From positions 1-6,320 of the forward strand of contig CAYJLG010000076.1 of the NCBI GenBank assembly GCA_964371035.1: DNA of 6,320 nt. Reading direction: 5' to 3'. Origin of the DNA: UBA1535 sp964371035 (GTDB taxonomy: Bacteria > Bacillota > Clostridia > Tissierellales > Sedimentibacteraceae). A program made the translations under genes and the position numbers. Below, in pieces: positions 1-4,646 of the stretch; the first letter of the stretch is position 1, and each line of letters starts with the position of its first letter. The notes under the pieces were generated by a model. That model ran no database searches. It was not told where the DNA came from and worked only from the letters and a program-made list of their open reading frames with translations.

Positions 1-944
1 AGATAATGCAAATGCGCATTGATATGGGGATACCTTATGACGACTATGACTGGAAGAGCCAAACATTAGACAGCATGGTGTTTTACAATAATGGAATAAA
101 TGAAATTATTATGAGTGAAGGTGAATTTTCTGTATATGGTTTTAGAGATGCAGACACTTATGAGGAATATGTAACTCTTTCAAATCTCAAAATAGATACT
201 CGTAAAGATAGGCTTGCAGAACTCTATCATTCGCTGGAAGTTGACGAACCTGCTTACGAACTAATTGTTGATGCGAGATCAAGCACATATACTTCTCTTG
301 AAATATCAGTGATTGCAATCACAATGTTGCTTATATTTATGGGCTGTGGTATGATGTCTAGCGAATTTTCAAAGGGTACGATAAGAATGCTTGTTGCTCG
401 CCCTGTTAAACGTCAGTCAATATTTTTTGCAAAGCTTACTTCTTTAGTGATTGTCGGACTGGGACTAGTGATTATTTCTGCAGTGATTAGTACGATTACC
501 TCTGGATTTTTATTTGGATTCGCTGATTTTGGAATAGACGTTGCAAAATCAGTTGATGACACTTTGTCTATATATAATTACTTCTACTTTCTTTTCTCTG
601 AAATAGTTGTAACATTAGGTGGTATGGCACTTGTGATCGCACTACTCATAACACTTTCTACAATAACAAAAAGTGCGATATTCTCACTTGGCTTTACAAT
701 GTTACTTTATATGTTATCAGCACCAATTAGCGCGTTCTTTATCTCATCAAGCGTTGTTAGACACAGTTTCCTTCCATATATGAATGTCGGTTTGATTAGA
801 TTAGTGCCTGATTTAAACAATAGCATTTGGGGAATGGGATATGACTTGAATTTAACTTTAGGAGCAATTGCTTTAACTGCAATTTCAATAATAATCAGTT
901 TAATTGGCTGTATCGTTTTTGTTAAAAAAGATATTAGAAACTAA
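1..944 (+). CDS. ABC-2 type transporter permease subunit (5' end outside the window)
   Basis: This is the membrane subunit of an ABC exporter. It would sit in the cytoplasmic membrane and work with an ATPase encoded elsewhere, presumably upstream. The frame is open to the left edge, so the ATG at 6 is probably internal: ABC-2 permeases begin with a transmembrane helix before the large extracytoplasmic loop, and here only the loop is visible (residues 1-95, counted from that ATG). Five hydrophobic segments follow at about 98-117, 143-171, 193-218, 222-246 and 283-306. After the first comes the cytoplasmic stretch EFSKGTIRMLVARPVKR (120-136), the conserved segment that contacts the ATPase in this family. 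The C-terminus FVKKDIRN is also typical. The substrate cannot be told from the sequence; drug, peptide or lipid export are all possible. The gene stops at TAA 942-944 and runs straight into a terminator, so it is the last gene of its operon. Confidence 0.88.
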   Translation, partial: IMQMRIDMGIPYDDYDWKSQTLDSMVFYNNGINEIIMSEGEFSVYGFRDADTYEEYVTLSNLKIDTRKDRLAELYHSLEVDEPAYELIVDARSSTYTSLEISVIAITMLLIFMGCGMMSSEFSKGTIRMLVARPVKRQSIFFAKLTSLVIVGLGLVIISAVISTITSGFLFGFADFGIDVAKSVDDTLSIYNYFYFLFSEIVVTLGGMALVIALLITLSTITKSAIFSLGFTMLLYMLSAPISAFFISSSVVRHSFLPYMNVGLIRLVPDLNNSIWGMGYDLNLTLGAIALTAISIIISLIGCIVFVKKDIRN

Positions 945-955
945 GTGTAAAATAG

Positions 956-995
956 AAAAGATTCGGTGGAGAAATATCCAATCGAATCTTTTTTT
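956..995 (+). terminator. Rho-independent terminator of the ABC permease operon
   Basis: A perfect 10-bp outer stem pairs AAAAGATTCG (956-965) with CGAATCTTTT (983-992). Inner pairing of GTGGA with TCCAAT continues it, leaving a small A-rich loop. The 3' arm runs into an uninterrupted T tract ending at 995. It begins 11 bases after the permease stop codon. On the opposite strand the 3' arm is also followed by a fairly T-rich run, so it may also stop transcription from the minus-strand gene that ends at 1091. Confidence 0.9.
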
Positions 996-1090
996 CTCTA
1001 CTCCAACCATTTAAGTTTCTACATTCATCAGCATTGACGAGAATTAACTTTATCCTGAGGTTTGGCTGTTTTTTGACAGGCGGCTATTCA

Positions 1091-1792
1091 TTAATGAACA
1101 TCAATATATGCTTGTAATTCATCATGATAAGCTACCATATCCAAAGTCTGTATGTCCGTATTTTTATTTAGTATTAAATTTGGTAAGTAATGTGGAGTTT
1201 TACCACCTATTGCCATAGATTTTATACAGGTAACACATTGCACGGCTACATTTTGACAGGGCATTTGGCTTGCTCTTTTCTTTTGCAATTCATGAAGTTT
1301 TTCTAAAGATACTTTACCATATGCACTATCTCCACAACAAATTGCATTTTTCCCTGAAAAATCACTTTCTACAATATCAATATTCATTTTTTTCAAAACA
1401 CTTCTTAAAGCACGTTGTTCATCAGGTTTTTCACGATAACTACAAGAATCTTGCACCGATACTGTAAGTCCACTGTGATCAGGAAGTTTTAAATCTTGAA
1501 TAGTATCCAAAATTTCCCATAGCGATATGGTTTGTATTCCGTCATATAAACTACGAAACCTCCTATCGCAACCTGCACAATTATTAATAATAGTGCTACC
1601 TTTTTCTAATTGTGGTTCGTGTTGACAACAAATGTTATGTGATTTAACATGACCGAAGTTTTTATTTAATATTTTCAATATTTCTTCCGACAAATCTGGA
1701 TTATAAATGTTCATTGCACAACCTGGATTCCAATAACATTTATTCATGTCTATTGACTCAATGTCTATACTTGGCAATGGTAATATACTCAT
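1091..1792 (-). CDS. (Fe-S)-binding oxidoreductase with two CCG cysteine-rich domains (HdrB/HdrD/GlpC C-terminal type)
   Basis: The protein resembles the cysteine-rich domain of heterodisulfide reductase subunits B/D and of GlpC/LutA-like redox proteins, which pass electrons through an unusual Fe-S centre held by CCG motifs. Residues below count from the GTG at 1801. Domain 1 has C22/C28, then C58-C59-Q, then C75-x2-C78. Domain 2 has C120, then C155-C156-G157, then C189-x2-C192, the canonical pattern. No ferredoxin domain or membrane helix is present, so it is probably a soluble subunit that needs a partner. I chose the ATG at 1792 because the GGGGAG at 1803-1808 is only 1 base from the GTG but about 8-10 bases from the ATG; this gives 233 residues. 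It is divergent from a flavin/ferredoxin gene. Domain 1 has CCQ in place of CCG, which may change its cluster. The substrate is unknown. Confidence 0.85.
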   Translation of the reverse strand: MSILPLPSIDIESIDMNKCYWNPGCAMNIYNPDLSEEILKILNKNFGHVKSHNICCQHEPQLEKGSTIINNCAGCDRRFRSLYDGIQTISLWEILDTIQDLKLPDHSGLTVSVQDSCSYREKPDEQRALRSVLKKMNIDIVESDFSGKNAICCGDSAYGKVSLEKLHELQKKRASQMPCQNVAVQCVTCIKSMAIGGKTPHYLPNLILNKNTDIQTLDMVAYHDELQAYIDVH

Positions 1793-1802
1793 AATTTTCA
1801 CT

Positions 1803-1809
1803 CTCCCCT
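1803..1809 (-). promoter_or_regulatory. Ribosome binding site that decides the start of the CCG-domain gene
   Basis: On the minus strand this reads AGGGGAG. It sits 1 base before a possible GTG start (1801) and 10 bases before an in-frame ATG (1792; 8 bases if GGAGAG is the pairing core). The spacing favours the ATG, trimming three residues from the longest reading frame. Confidence 0.7.
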
Positions 1810-1839
1810 TTTTATTTTGTTATAAATAATATATAAGCT

Positions 1840-1868
1840 ATTATACCATTTGCCCTGTTTGATTTCTA
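1840..1868 (-). promoter_or_regulatory. Sigma-A type extended -10 promoter for the CCG-domain gene
   Basis: On the minus strand there is a perfect -10 TATAAT (1845-1840) preceded by TGG, an extended -10 (TGn). A 17-base spacer separates it from a weak -35, TAGAAA (1868-1863). The predicted transcription start is near 1833, giving a leader of about 40 bases to the ATG at 1792. Confidence 0.7.
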
Positions 1869-1929
1869 CCTAAATTTGTACATTAAATTTTTAAGGAAAG
1901 AACAAAATGTAGACTTTTGAGGATTGAGC

Positions 1930-2046
1930 ATGTTACAATTAAGAAGTAATGATTATATAAAACTATCTTATGGTGATACTATTGAATTCTATGAATTGAT
2001 AGATGATACATACTTAGGGTCACTCCTAAGTAATAAAGGGGATTGA
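1930..2046 (+). CDS. Possible small ORF, 38 codons, unknown function
   Basis: This open frame starts at ATG 1930 and stops at TGA 2044-2046. A GAGG at 1919-1922 lies 7 bases before the start, which is acceptable Shine-Dalgarno placement. The peptide begins MLQLRSNDYIKLSYGD and ends LLSNKGD. It is acidic, with no membrane segment and no recognisable motif. It lies in the long intergenic region before the flavin/ferredoxin gene and ends 77 bases upstream of that gene. It could be a genuine small protein, a regulatory leader peptide or the remnant of a longer gene. The inverted repeats overlapping it suggest that at least some of this DNA acts at the RNA or DNA level. I do not recognise it. Confidence 0.3.
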   Translation: MLQLRSNDYIKLSYGDTIEFYELIDDTYLGSLLSNKGD

Positions 2047-2092
2047 TTTTTGTTGTGATGCCTTAATTGTAAATATGTGCAATCAAAAATCA
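1933..2092. repeat. Set of overlapping inverted repeats in the leader of the flavin/ferredoxin gene
   Basis: Three pairings are visible. TTACAATTAAG (1933-1943) is the exact inverse of 2062-2072 (11 bp). TACTTAGG (2011-2018) pairs with CCTAAGTA (2025-2032) around a 6-base loop. TGATTTTTG (2044-2052) pairs with CAAAAATCA (2084-2092). The first and third cross each other, so they would be alternatives or a pseudoknot. No T tract follows the 8-bp hairpin, so it is not an ordinary terminator. In AT-rich DNA some of this could be chance. Confidence 0.4.
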
Positions 2093-2123
2093 TCTTAAAT
2101 TAAGCAATATAGGAGGAAGAGAA

Positions 2124-2804
2124 ATGAATATAAAAGAAATCTATGAAAAATTTGATAAAATCGGATGTTTATCCTTTACAACAGTTGATGAAAACGGTGT
2201 GCCTGAGTCAAGAATCGCTCATCTAAGGGCTTTCGACGATGAAGGTATATATTTTATGACTATGTTTACTAAAGATTTTTACATGTATATGAAACAAACC
2301 AAATGGCTATCTATTTGTGGATTAAATGCTAAAACACAGGTAGAGCATGACACAGATGGATTACCTATTTTTGAAGGTGGCTACGCTATGCGTATGACAG
2401 GTAAGGTTAAGCAAGTATCTATAGATGATATAAAAGCGAAAAATAATCCAATTTTTGATTTTTGCATTAAAGACCAAGAAAAATATCCCGCAATGGTAGT
2501 TTTTTGTATTACAGAGGGATATGGAGATGTTTTTGATTATGATTTTGAAAAGATAAGTCGTGAAAATAAACTTCAAAGAGAATACTTTTCATTTGGTGGC
2601 GCGAAGGAAAAAACTAAAGGATTAAGTATTGATAGAGATAAATGCATTTTCTGTGGTGTATGTAAGGAAAAATGTTCTTTCCTTGCCATTAATGAAATTG
2701 ATGGGATGTATTCCGTTGATAAGTTTCGTTGTGATGAATGTGGCGATTGCTATATACATTGTCCGGTAAAAGCAATAACATATAGAGGTGAGAAAGTTGA
2801 ATAA
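2124..2804 (+). CDS. Pyridoxamine 5'-phosphate oxidase-like flavin-binding domain fused to a 2[4Fe-4S] ferredoxin domain
   Basis: This predicted soluble redox protein joins two modules. Residues 1 to about 150 resemble the split-barrel FMN-binding fold of the pyridoxamine-phosphate-oxidase-like superfamily (opening MNIKEIYEKFDKIGCLSFTT, then GVPESRIAHLRAF, the usual strand pair of these proteins). Residues 168-220 form a bacterial-type ferredoxin with two [4Fe-4S] motifs: C174-x2-C177-x2-C180-x3-C184 and C203-x2-C206-x2-C209-x3-C213-P. Both clusters have every ligand. Electrons could pass between a flavin and the clusters, but the substrate cannot be inferred. The start is firm: AGGAGG at 2111-2116 lies 7 bases before the ATG. 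The gene is divergent from the CCG-domain Fe-S protein, a plausible redox partner. No convincing promoter or terminator is seen for it. Fold assignment of the N-terminal domain is from memory of the family, not from a search. Confidence 0.85.
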   Translation: MNIKEIYEKFDKIGCLSFTTVDENGVPESRIAHLRAFDDEGIYFMTMFTKDFYMYMKQTKWLSICGLNAKTQVEHDTDGLPIFEGGYAMRMTGKVKQVSIDDIKAKNNPIFDFCIKDQEKYPAMVVFCITEGYGDVFDYDFEKISRENKLQREYFSFGGAKEKTKGLSIDRDKCIFCGVCKEKCSFLAINEIDGMYSVDKFRCDECGDCYIHCPVKAITYRGEKVE

Positions 2805-2885
2805 TATATTCAAATAACGCAAAGGTAAATTATAGGGCAATCAATTTTATTTGATGATGATATAAAGCCAACATTGCATGAACTA

Positions 2886-3395
2886 TTAAATAGCTAAATT
2901 AATCCAGTAGCGATTTGTGAGTGTTCCTTGTGGATTAACAACTTGATTTTCCAAAACTCCGCCGCAACTTTCAATTGTTTTGGCAGAAGCGATATTTTTC
3001 GTGGCACAAGTTAGCAACACTTTATTAAGGCCTAATTCCTTTAAAAACGGAACAACCATTTGTAGCATAAGTTTTGCATAACCATTGCCACGTTTAGATG
3101 GCCTTACACCATATCCAATATGTCCACCAAAGTTCAACAGTGATTCGTTTAATTCGTGTCGAACATTGATAGCACCTATGATTTCATCTTCCAAAGTTAA
3201 GTAAAATGTCGTAGCGTTTACAAATTCGGGTGGTGCATTAGTTTCCATTTTGGCACTATCTTTTACAAAATCCTCGAAACTTCTTTCAAGCAACATCGCT
3301 GAAAATGGAGTAATTTCCTCATTATGCTCCGCCCACTCATCCGCGAAGTTATTATATTCATTTTTCATATCAAGGCTGATTTTTTTAAATTCCAT
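2886..3395 (-). CDS. GNAT family N-acetyltransferase
   Basis: The protein transfers an acyl group, normally acetyl, from a CoA thioester to an amine; the acceptor here is unknown. The 169-residue length is usual for a single GNAT domain. Motif A, the pyrophosphate-binding loop, is clear: GYGVRPSKRGNGYAKLML at 94-111, with R102-G-N-G-Y-A as the R/QxxGxG/A signature. Motif B is visible as NIASAKTIESCGG (134-146), where N134 is the residue that often contacts CoA. It resembles the group of predicted acetyltransferases I know as COG3981, with moderate certainty. The ATG at 3395 is the first start after an in-frame TAA three codons upstream, yet no Shine-Dalgarno sequence precedes it, only an A-run. 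The gene is convergent with the flavin/ferredoxin gene across an 81-bp gap without a clear terminator. Confidence 0.88.
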   Translation of the reverse strand: MEFKKISLDMKNEYNNFADEWAEHNEEITPFSAMLLERSFEDFVKDSAKMETNAPPEFVNATTFYLTLEDEIIGAINVRHELNESLLNFGGHIGYGVRPSKRGNGYAKLMLQMVVPFLKELGLNKVLLTCATKNIASAKTIESCGGVLENQVVNPQGTLTNRYWINLAI

Positions 3396-3540
3396 ATTTT
3401 TTTATAATCAACAGACGGTCAATCTATATTCTGCTGATTAAGCTCCTCTCTTTTCCAAAGTAGTATTTGTCTATTTTATGTTATCAAAGTAATCAATAGA
3501 TGTATTTTATGTTTCTAAGCGCTATAAATTCAGTTTATTC
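3396..3540. other. Non-coding stretch between the GNAT gene and the fold-back element
   Basis: This is the left part of the 394-bp gap between the GNAT and membrane-protein genes; the rest is the fold-back element. It is AT-rich and holds no credible gene. An isolated Shine-Dalgarno-like AGAGGAGCT lies on the minus strand at 3441-3449 with no start codon at a useful distance. An 11-bp direct repeat, TATTTTATGTT, occurs at 3472-3482 and 3503-3513. The GNAT promoter must lie here but I cannot place it. Confidence 0.5.
3532..3540. repeat. Left copy of the 9-bp direct repeat (putative target site duplication)
   Basis: AGTTTATTC directly abuts the left end of the fold-back element and recurs exactly at 3787-3795. 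Including the flanking C and GT the match is 12 bp (3531-3542 and 3786-3797), so the true duplication could be 9 to 12 bp. Confidence 0.7.
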
Positions 3541-3786
3541 GTTACTATTCAAAGTCAAATGAAATTTCAACGGGAAAAAATAATAAAATCTGTCGCCGAG
3601 TACTCCGATTGGGAAGTTGTACGATCACTTTTGTTCAGAATCTCCAAAAGATGATAGTCAAGAAGGTCATACCCACGTTGGGGAGAACCTTCACAAAAAT
3701 TTCACACAACTTAATCCAATCTACATAAGGCTTCCATACTTTATTATTTTTTCCTTTGTACACTTTTATCGACTGTGAATAGCTAC
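3541..3786. mobile_element. Putative 246-bp fold-back (MITE-like) non-autonomous element
   Basis: The left end, reading inwards from 3541, aligns without gaps to the reverse complement of the right end, reading inwards from 3786. There are 37 matches in the first 52 positions, including 15 consecutive bases, GGAAAAAATAATAAA. Similarity continues further in: GATTGG (3607-3612) pairs with 3716-3721, AAGTTGT (3614-3620) with 3706-3712, and 13 of 21 positions match near the centre. The whole element is thus an imperfect palindrome about 123 bp per arm. It starts GTTACTATTC and ends GAATAGCTAC, and a 9-bp direct repeat flanks it. Its inner part looks richer in G+C than its surroundings. Frames within it are open on both strands but give no recognisable protein and lack start signals, so I do not call a gene. 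I infer it was mobilised in trans by a transposase not present here. Transcribed from either strand it would fold into a long hairpin. Confidence 0.7.
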
Positions 3787-3795
3787 AGTTTATTC
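3787..3795. repeat. Right copy of the 9-bp direct repeat (putative target site duplication)
   Basis: AGTTTATTC repeats 3532-3540 exactly and abuts the right end of the fold-back element. It contains the TAA stop codon (3790-3792) of the membrane-protein gene on the minus strand. The inferred insertion therefore landed at the very end of that gene and left its coding sequence whole. Confidence 0.7.
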
Positions 3796-4269
3796 GTCAA
3801 TATCTAAATTACTATTTATTTTTTGTTGCTTTTTATCACTTAAGTAAAACAATAGCTTTAGCACCACAAAAACCCCAATCGTAGCACTTATGAAACTTAC
3901 AACAGCAACTGAAATTATATGCATAACAATCGTGTCTTCAACTACATCACCATATCTAAAGTAATTTTGAGTTGTGTTTATAATTGTTATGACAAGCCCT
4001 GTAAATATACTCTGAATAATAATTAGCGTATTACTTTTCTTATTGTTTGATGGATACACTTCGTTGCCTTTAATCATATTAAAGATTAGCAAATATATTG
4101 ACATAGAAATAAAAATAACCATTTCTACAATATAATGTGAAACAGGAGATTCTAAATATTGTTGCACAAGTACAGAAATTAAAAGTATCAACCACACTAT
4201 CATAAAACCATCACTTTGAATTTTTCTTTTTGATAAGATTATTCTCTCATCTCTTATTTCATTTTTCAT
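3790..4269 (-). CDS. Four-helix membrane protein coupled to an XRE regulator (DUF6773-like)
   Basis: This 159-residue protein has no known biochemical function. Hydrophobic segments at about 21-38, 45-65, 81-99 and 113-141 predict four transmembrane helices. The N-terminus (MKNEIRDERIILSKRKIQSD) and C-terminus (DKKQQKINSNLDIDE) are charged. The DERI-start and four-helix layout recall the family I know as DUF6773, which often sits next to small XRE regulators; this is from memory. Its ATG overlaps the TGA of the upstream regulator gene as ATGA (4269-4266), and GGGAGG lies 7 bases before the start inside that gene, so the two are co-transcribed and probably translationally coupled. A possible job is to sense or modulate a membrane condition together with the regulator, but nothing in the sequence proves it. 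The stop codon lies inside the duplicated target site of the fold-back element. Confidence 0.8.
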   Translation of the reverse strand: MKNEIRDERIILSKRKIQSDGFMIVWLILLISVLVQQYLESPVSHYIVEMVIFISMSIYLLIFNMIKGNEVYPSNNKKSNTLIIIQSIFTGLVITIINTTQNYFRYGDVVEDTIVMHIISVAVVSFISATIGVFVVLKLLFYLSDKKQQKINSNLDIDE

Positions 4270-4466
4270 AGTTCTTCCTCCCAGAATAAGTCGTTTAATG
4301 TTTTTCCAAGTGCCTTACAAATGGCAATGCATAAATTTAATGTAGGATTGTAATTACCTGCTTCAATTAATCCGATAGTTTGTCTTGTGACACCAACGGC
4401 TTTTGCTAAATCGTCTTGTTTCATATCACATTCGATTCGAGCAATTTTAATTTTTTTGTTTTTCAT
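4266..4466 (-). CDS. XRE-family helix-turn-helix transcriptional regulator (YozG-like, small)
   Basis: This is a 66-residue DNA-binding protein consisting of a single Cro/C1-type domain. Helix 2 is QDDLAKAVGV (17-26) and recognition helix 3 is TRQTIGLIEAG (27-37). It is followed by the usual PTLNLCIAICKALGKTLNDLF (41-61) that closes the five-helix bundle. No sensor domain is present. The frame is open upstream to an ATG at 4514, but I chose the ATG at 4466: AAGGAGG (4473-4479) lies 6 bases before it, and the promoter -10 falls inside the longer frame. It is the first gene of a two-gene operon with the membrane protein, overlapping it by 4 bases. A palindrome in its promoter spacer suggests autoregulation. 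Proteins of this type are common in Firmicutes next to small membrane proteins. Confidence 0.92.
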   Translation of the reverse strand: MKNKKIKIARIECDMKQDDLAKAVGVTRQTIGLIEAGNYNPTLNLCIAICKALGKTLNDLFWEEEL

Positions 4467-4472
4467 AGACAA

Positions 4473-4479
4473 CCTCCTT
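4473..4479 (-). promoter_or_regulatory. Ribosome binding site that decides the start of the XRE gene
   Basis: AAGGAGG on the minus strand, 6 bases before the ATG at 4466. It is the reason the longer reading frame beginning at 4514 is rejected. It coincides with the predicted transcription start, implying a leader of only about 13 bases. Confidence 0.85.
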
Positions 4480-4485
4480 ACAAGC

Positions 4486-4514
4486 ATAATAACATATGCA
4501 TTGCATAATGTCAA
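4486..4514 (-). promoter_or_regulatory. Near-consensus sigma-A promoter of the XRE/membrane-protein operon
   Basis: On the minus strand a perfect -35 TTGACA (4514-4509) is separated by exactly 17 bases (4508-4492) from the -10 TATTAT (4491-4486), which matches five of six consensus positions. The predicted start is near 4479. A promoter this strong normally needs repression, which fits the operator-like repeats overlapping it. Confidence 0.85.
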
Positions 4515-4532
4515 GTATATATTGCATAATGT
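4495..4532. promoter_or_regulatory. Operator-like repeats at the XRE promoter
   Basis: ATTGCATAATGT occurs twice in direct orientation (4500-4511 and 4521-4532), 21 bp apart, which is two helical turns and places both on one face of the DNA. The first copy is part of a 13-bp palindrome, TATGCATTGCATA (4495-4507), lying in the spacer between -35 and -10. The second is an imperfect version of it (4516-4528) upstream of the -35. This is the layout expected for autorepression by a dimeric XRE protein; binding itself is inferred. Confidence 0.65.
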
Positions 4533-4542
4533 TTTATATAAA

Positions 4543-4568
4543 TAGCAAGCTTTAATTCAAGCCTGCTA
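4543..4568 (-). terminator. Probable terminator of the LRR lipoprotein gene
   Basis: A 10-bp stem with one G-U pair (TAGCAAGCTT at 4543-4552 with AAGCCTGCTA at 4559-4568) closes a 6-base loop. On the minus strand it follows the LRR gene by about 80 bases and precedes the XRE operon promoter, where a terminator is expected. The following bases are AT-rich but not a pure T run, so termination may be partial. Confidence 0.5.
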
Positions 4569-4646
4569 AAAACTATTCAATTTCAACTAACTTACAACTT
4601 CGAGTTTATTAATGTTAGAGCGCTTAAAACTTTGTTTGCTTAACAC

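Noticed and set aside
1270..1467. Plus-strand reading frame opposite the CCG-domain gene, and similar frames at 2361-2576, 2622-2840, 3250-3441, 5174-5368 and 5390-5617
   Set aside because: They lie on the strand opposite well-supported genes, have no ribosome binding site worth noting, and have low-complexity translations rich in F, L, H or Y.
3472..3513. Direct repeat TATTTTATGTT spaced by 31 bp, considered as a CRISPR or iteron-like array
   Set aside because: There are only two copies of a low-complexity AT-rich 11-mer, so chance is likely; no CRISPR array is present in the window.
3559..3654. A 31-codon plus-strand ORF inside the fold-back element, and a minus-strand frame of 53 codons ending at 3635
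   Set aside because: Neither has a ribosome binding site, and the minus-strand frame has no start codon at its head. The palindromic structure explains the shared open frames better than a gene does.
3662..3692. Hairpin GAAGGT/ACCTTC with an inner CCCA/TGGG stem, considered as a terminator
   Set aside because: No T tract follows on either strand, and it lies at the centre of the fold-back element, where the arms meet.
4467..4514. N-terminal extension of the XRE regulator to the ATG at 4514
   Set aside because: The extension is encoded by the promoter itself (-35, spacer and -10), while a perfect AAGGAGG serves the ATG at 4466.
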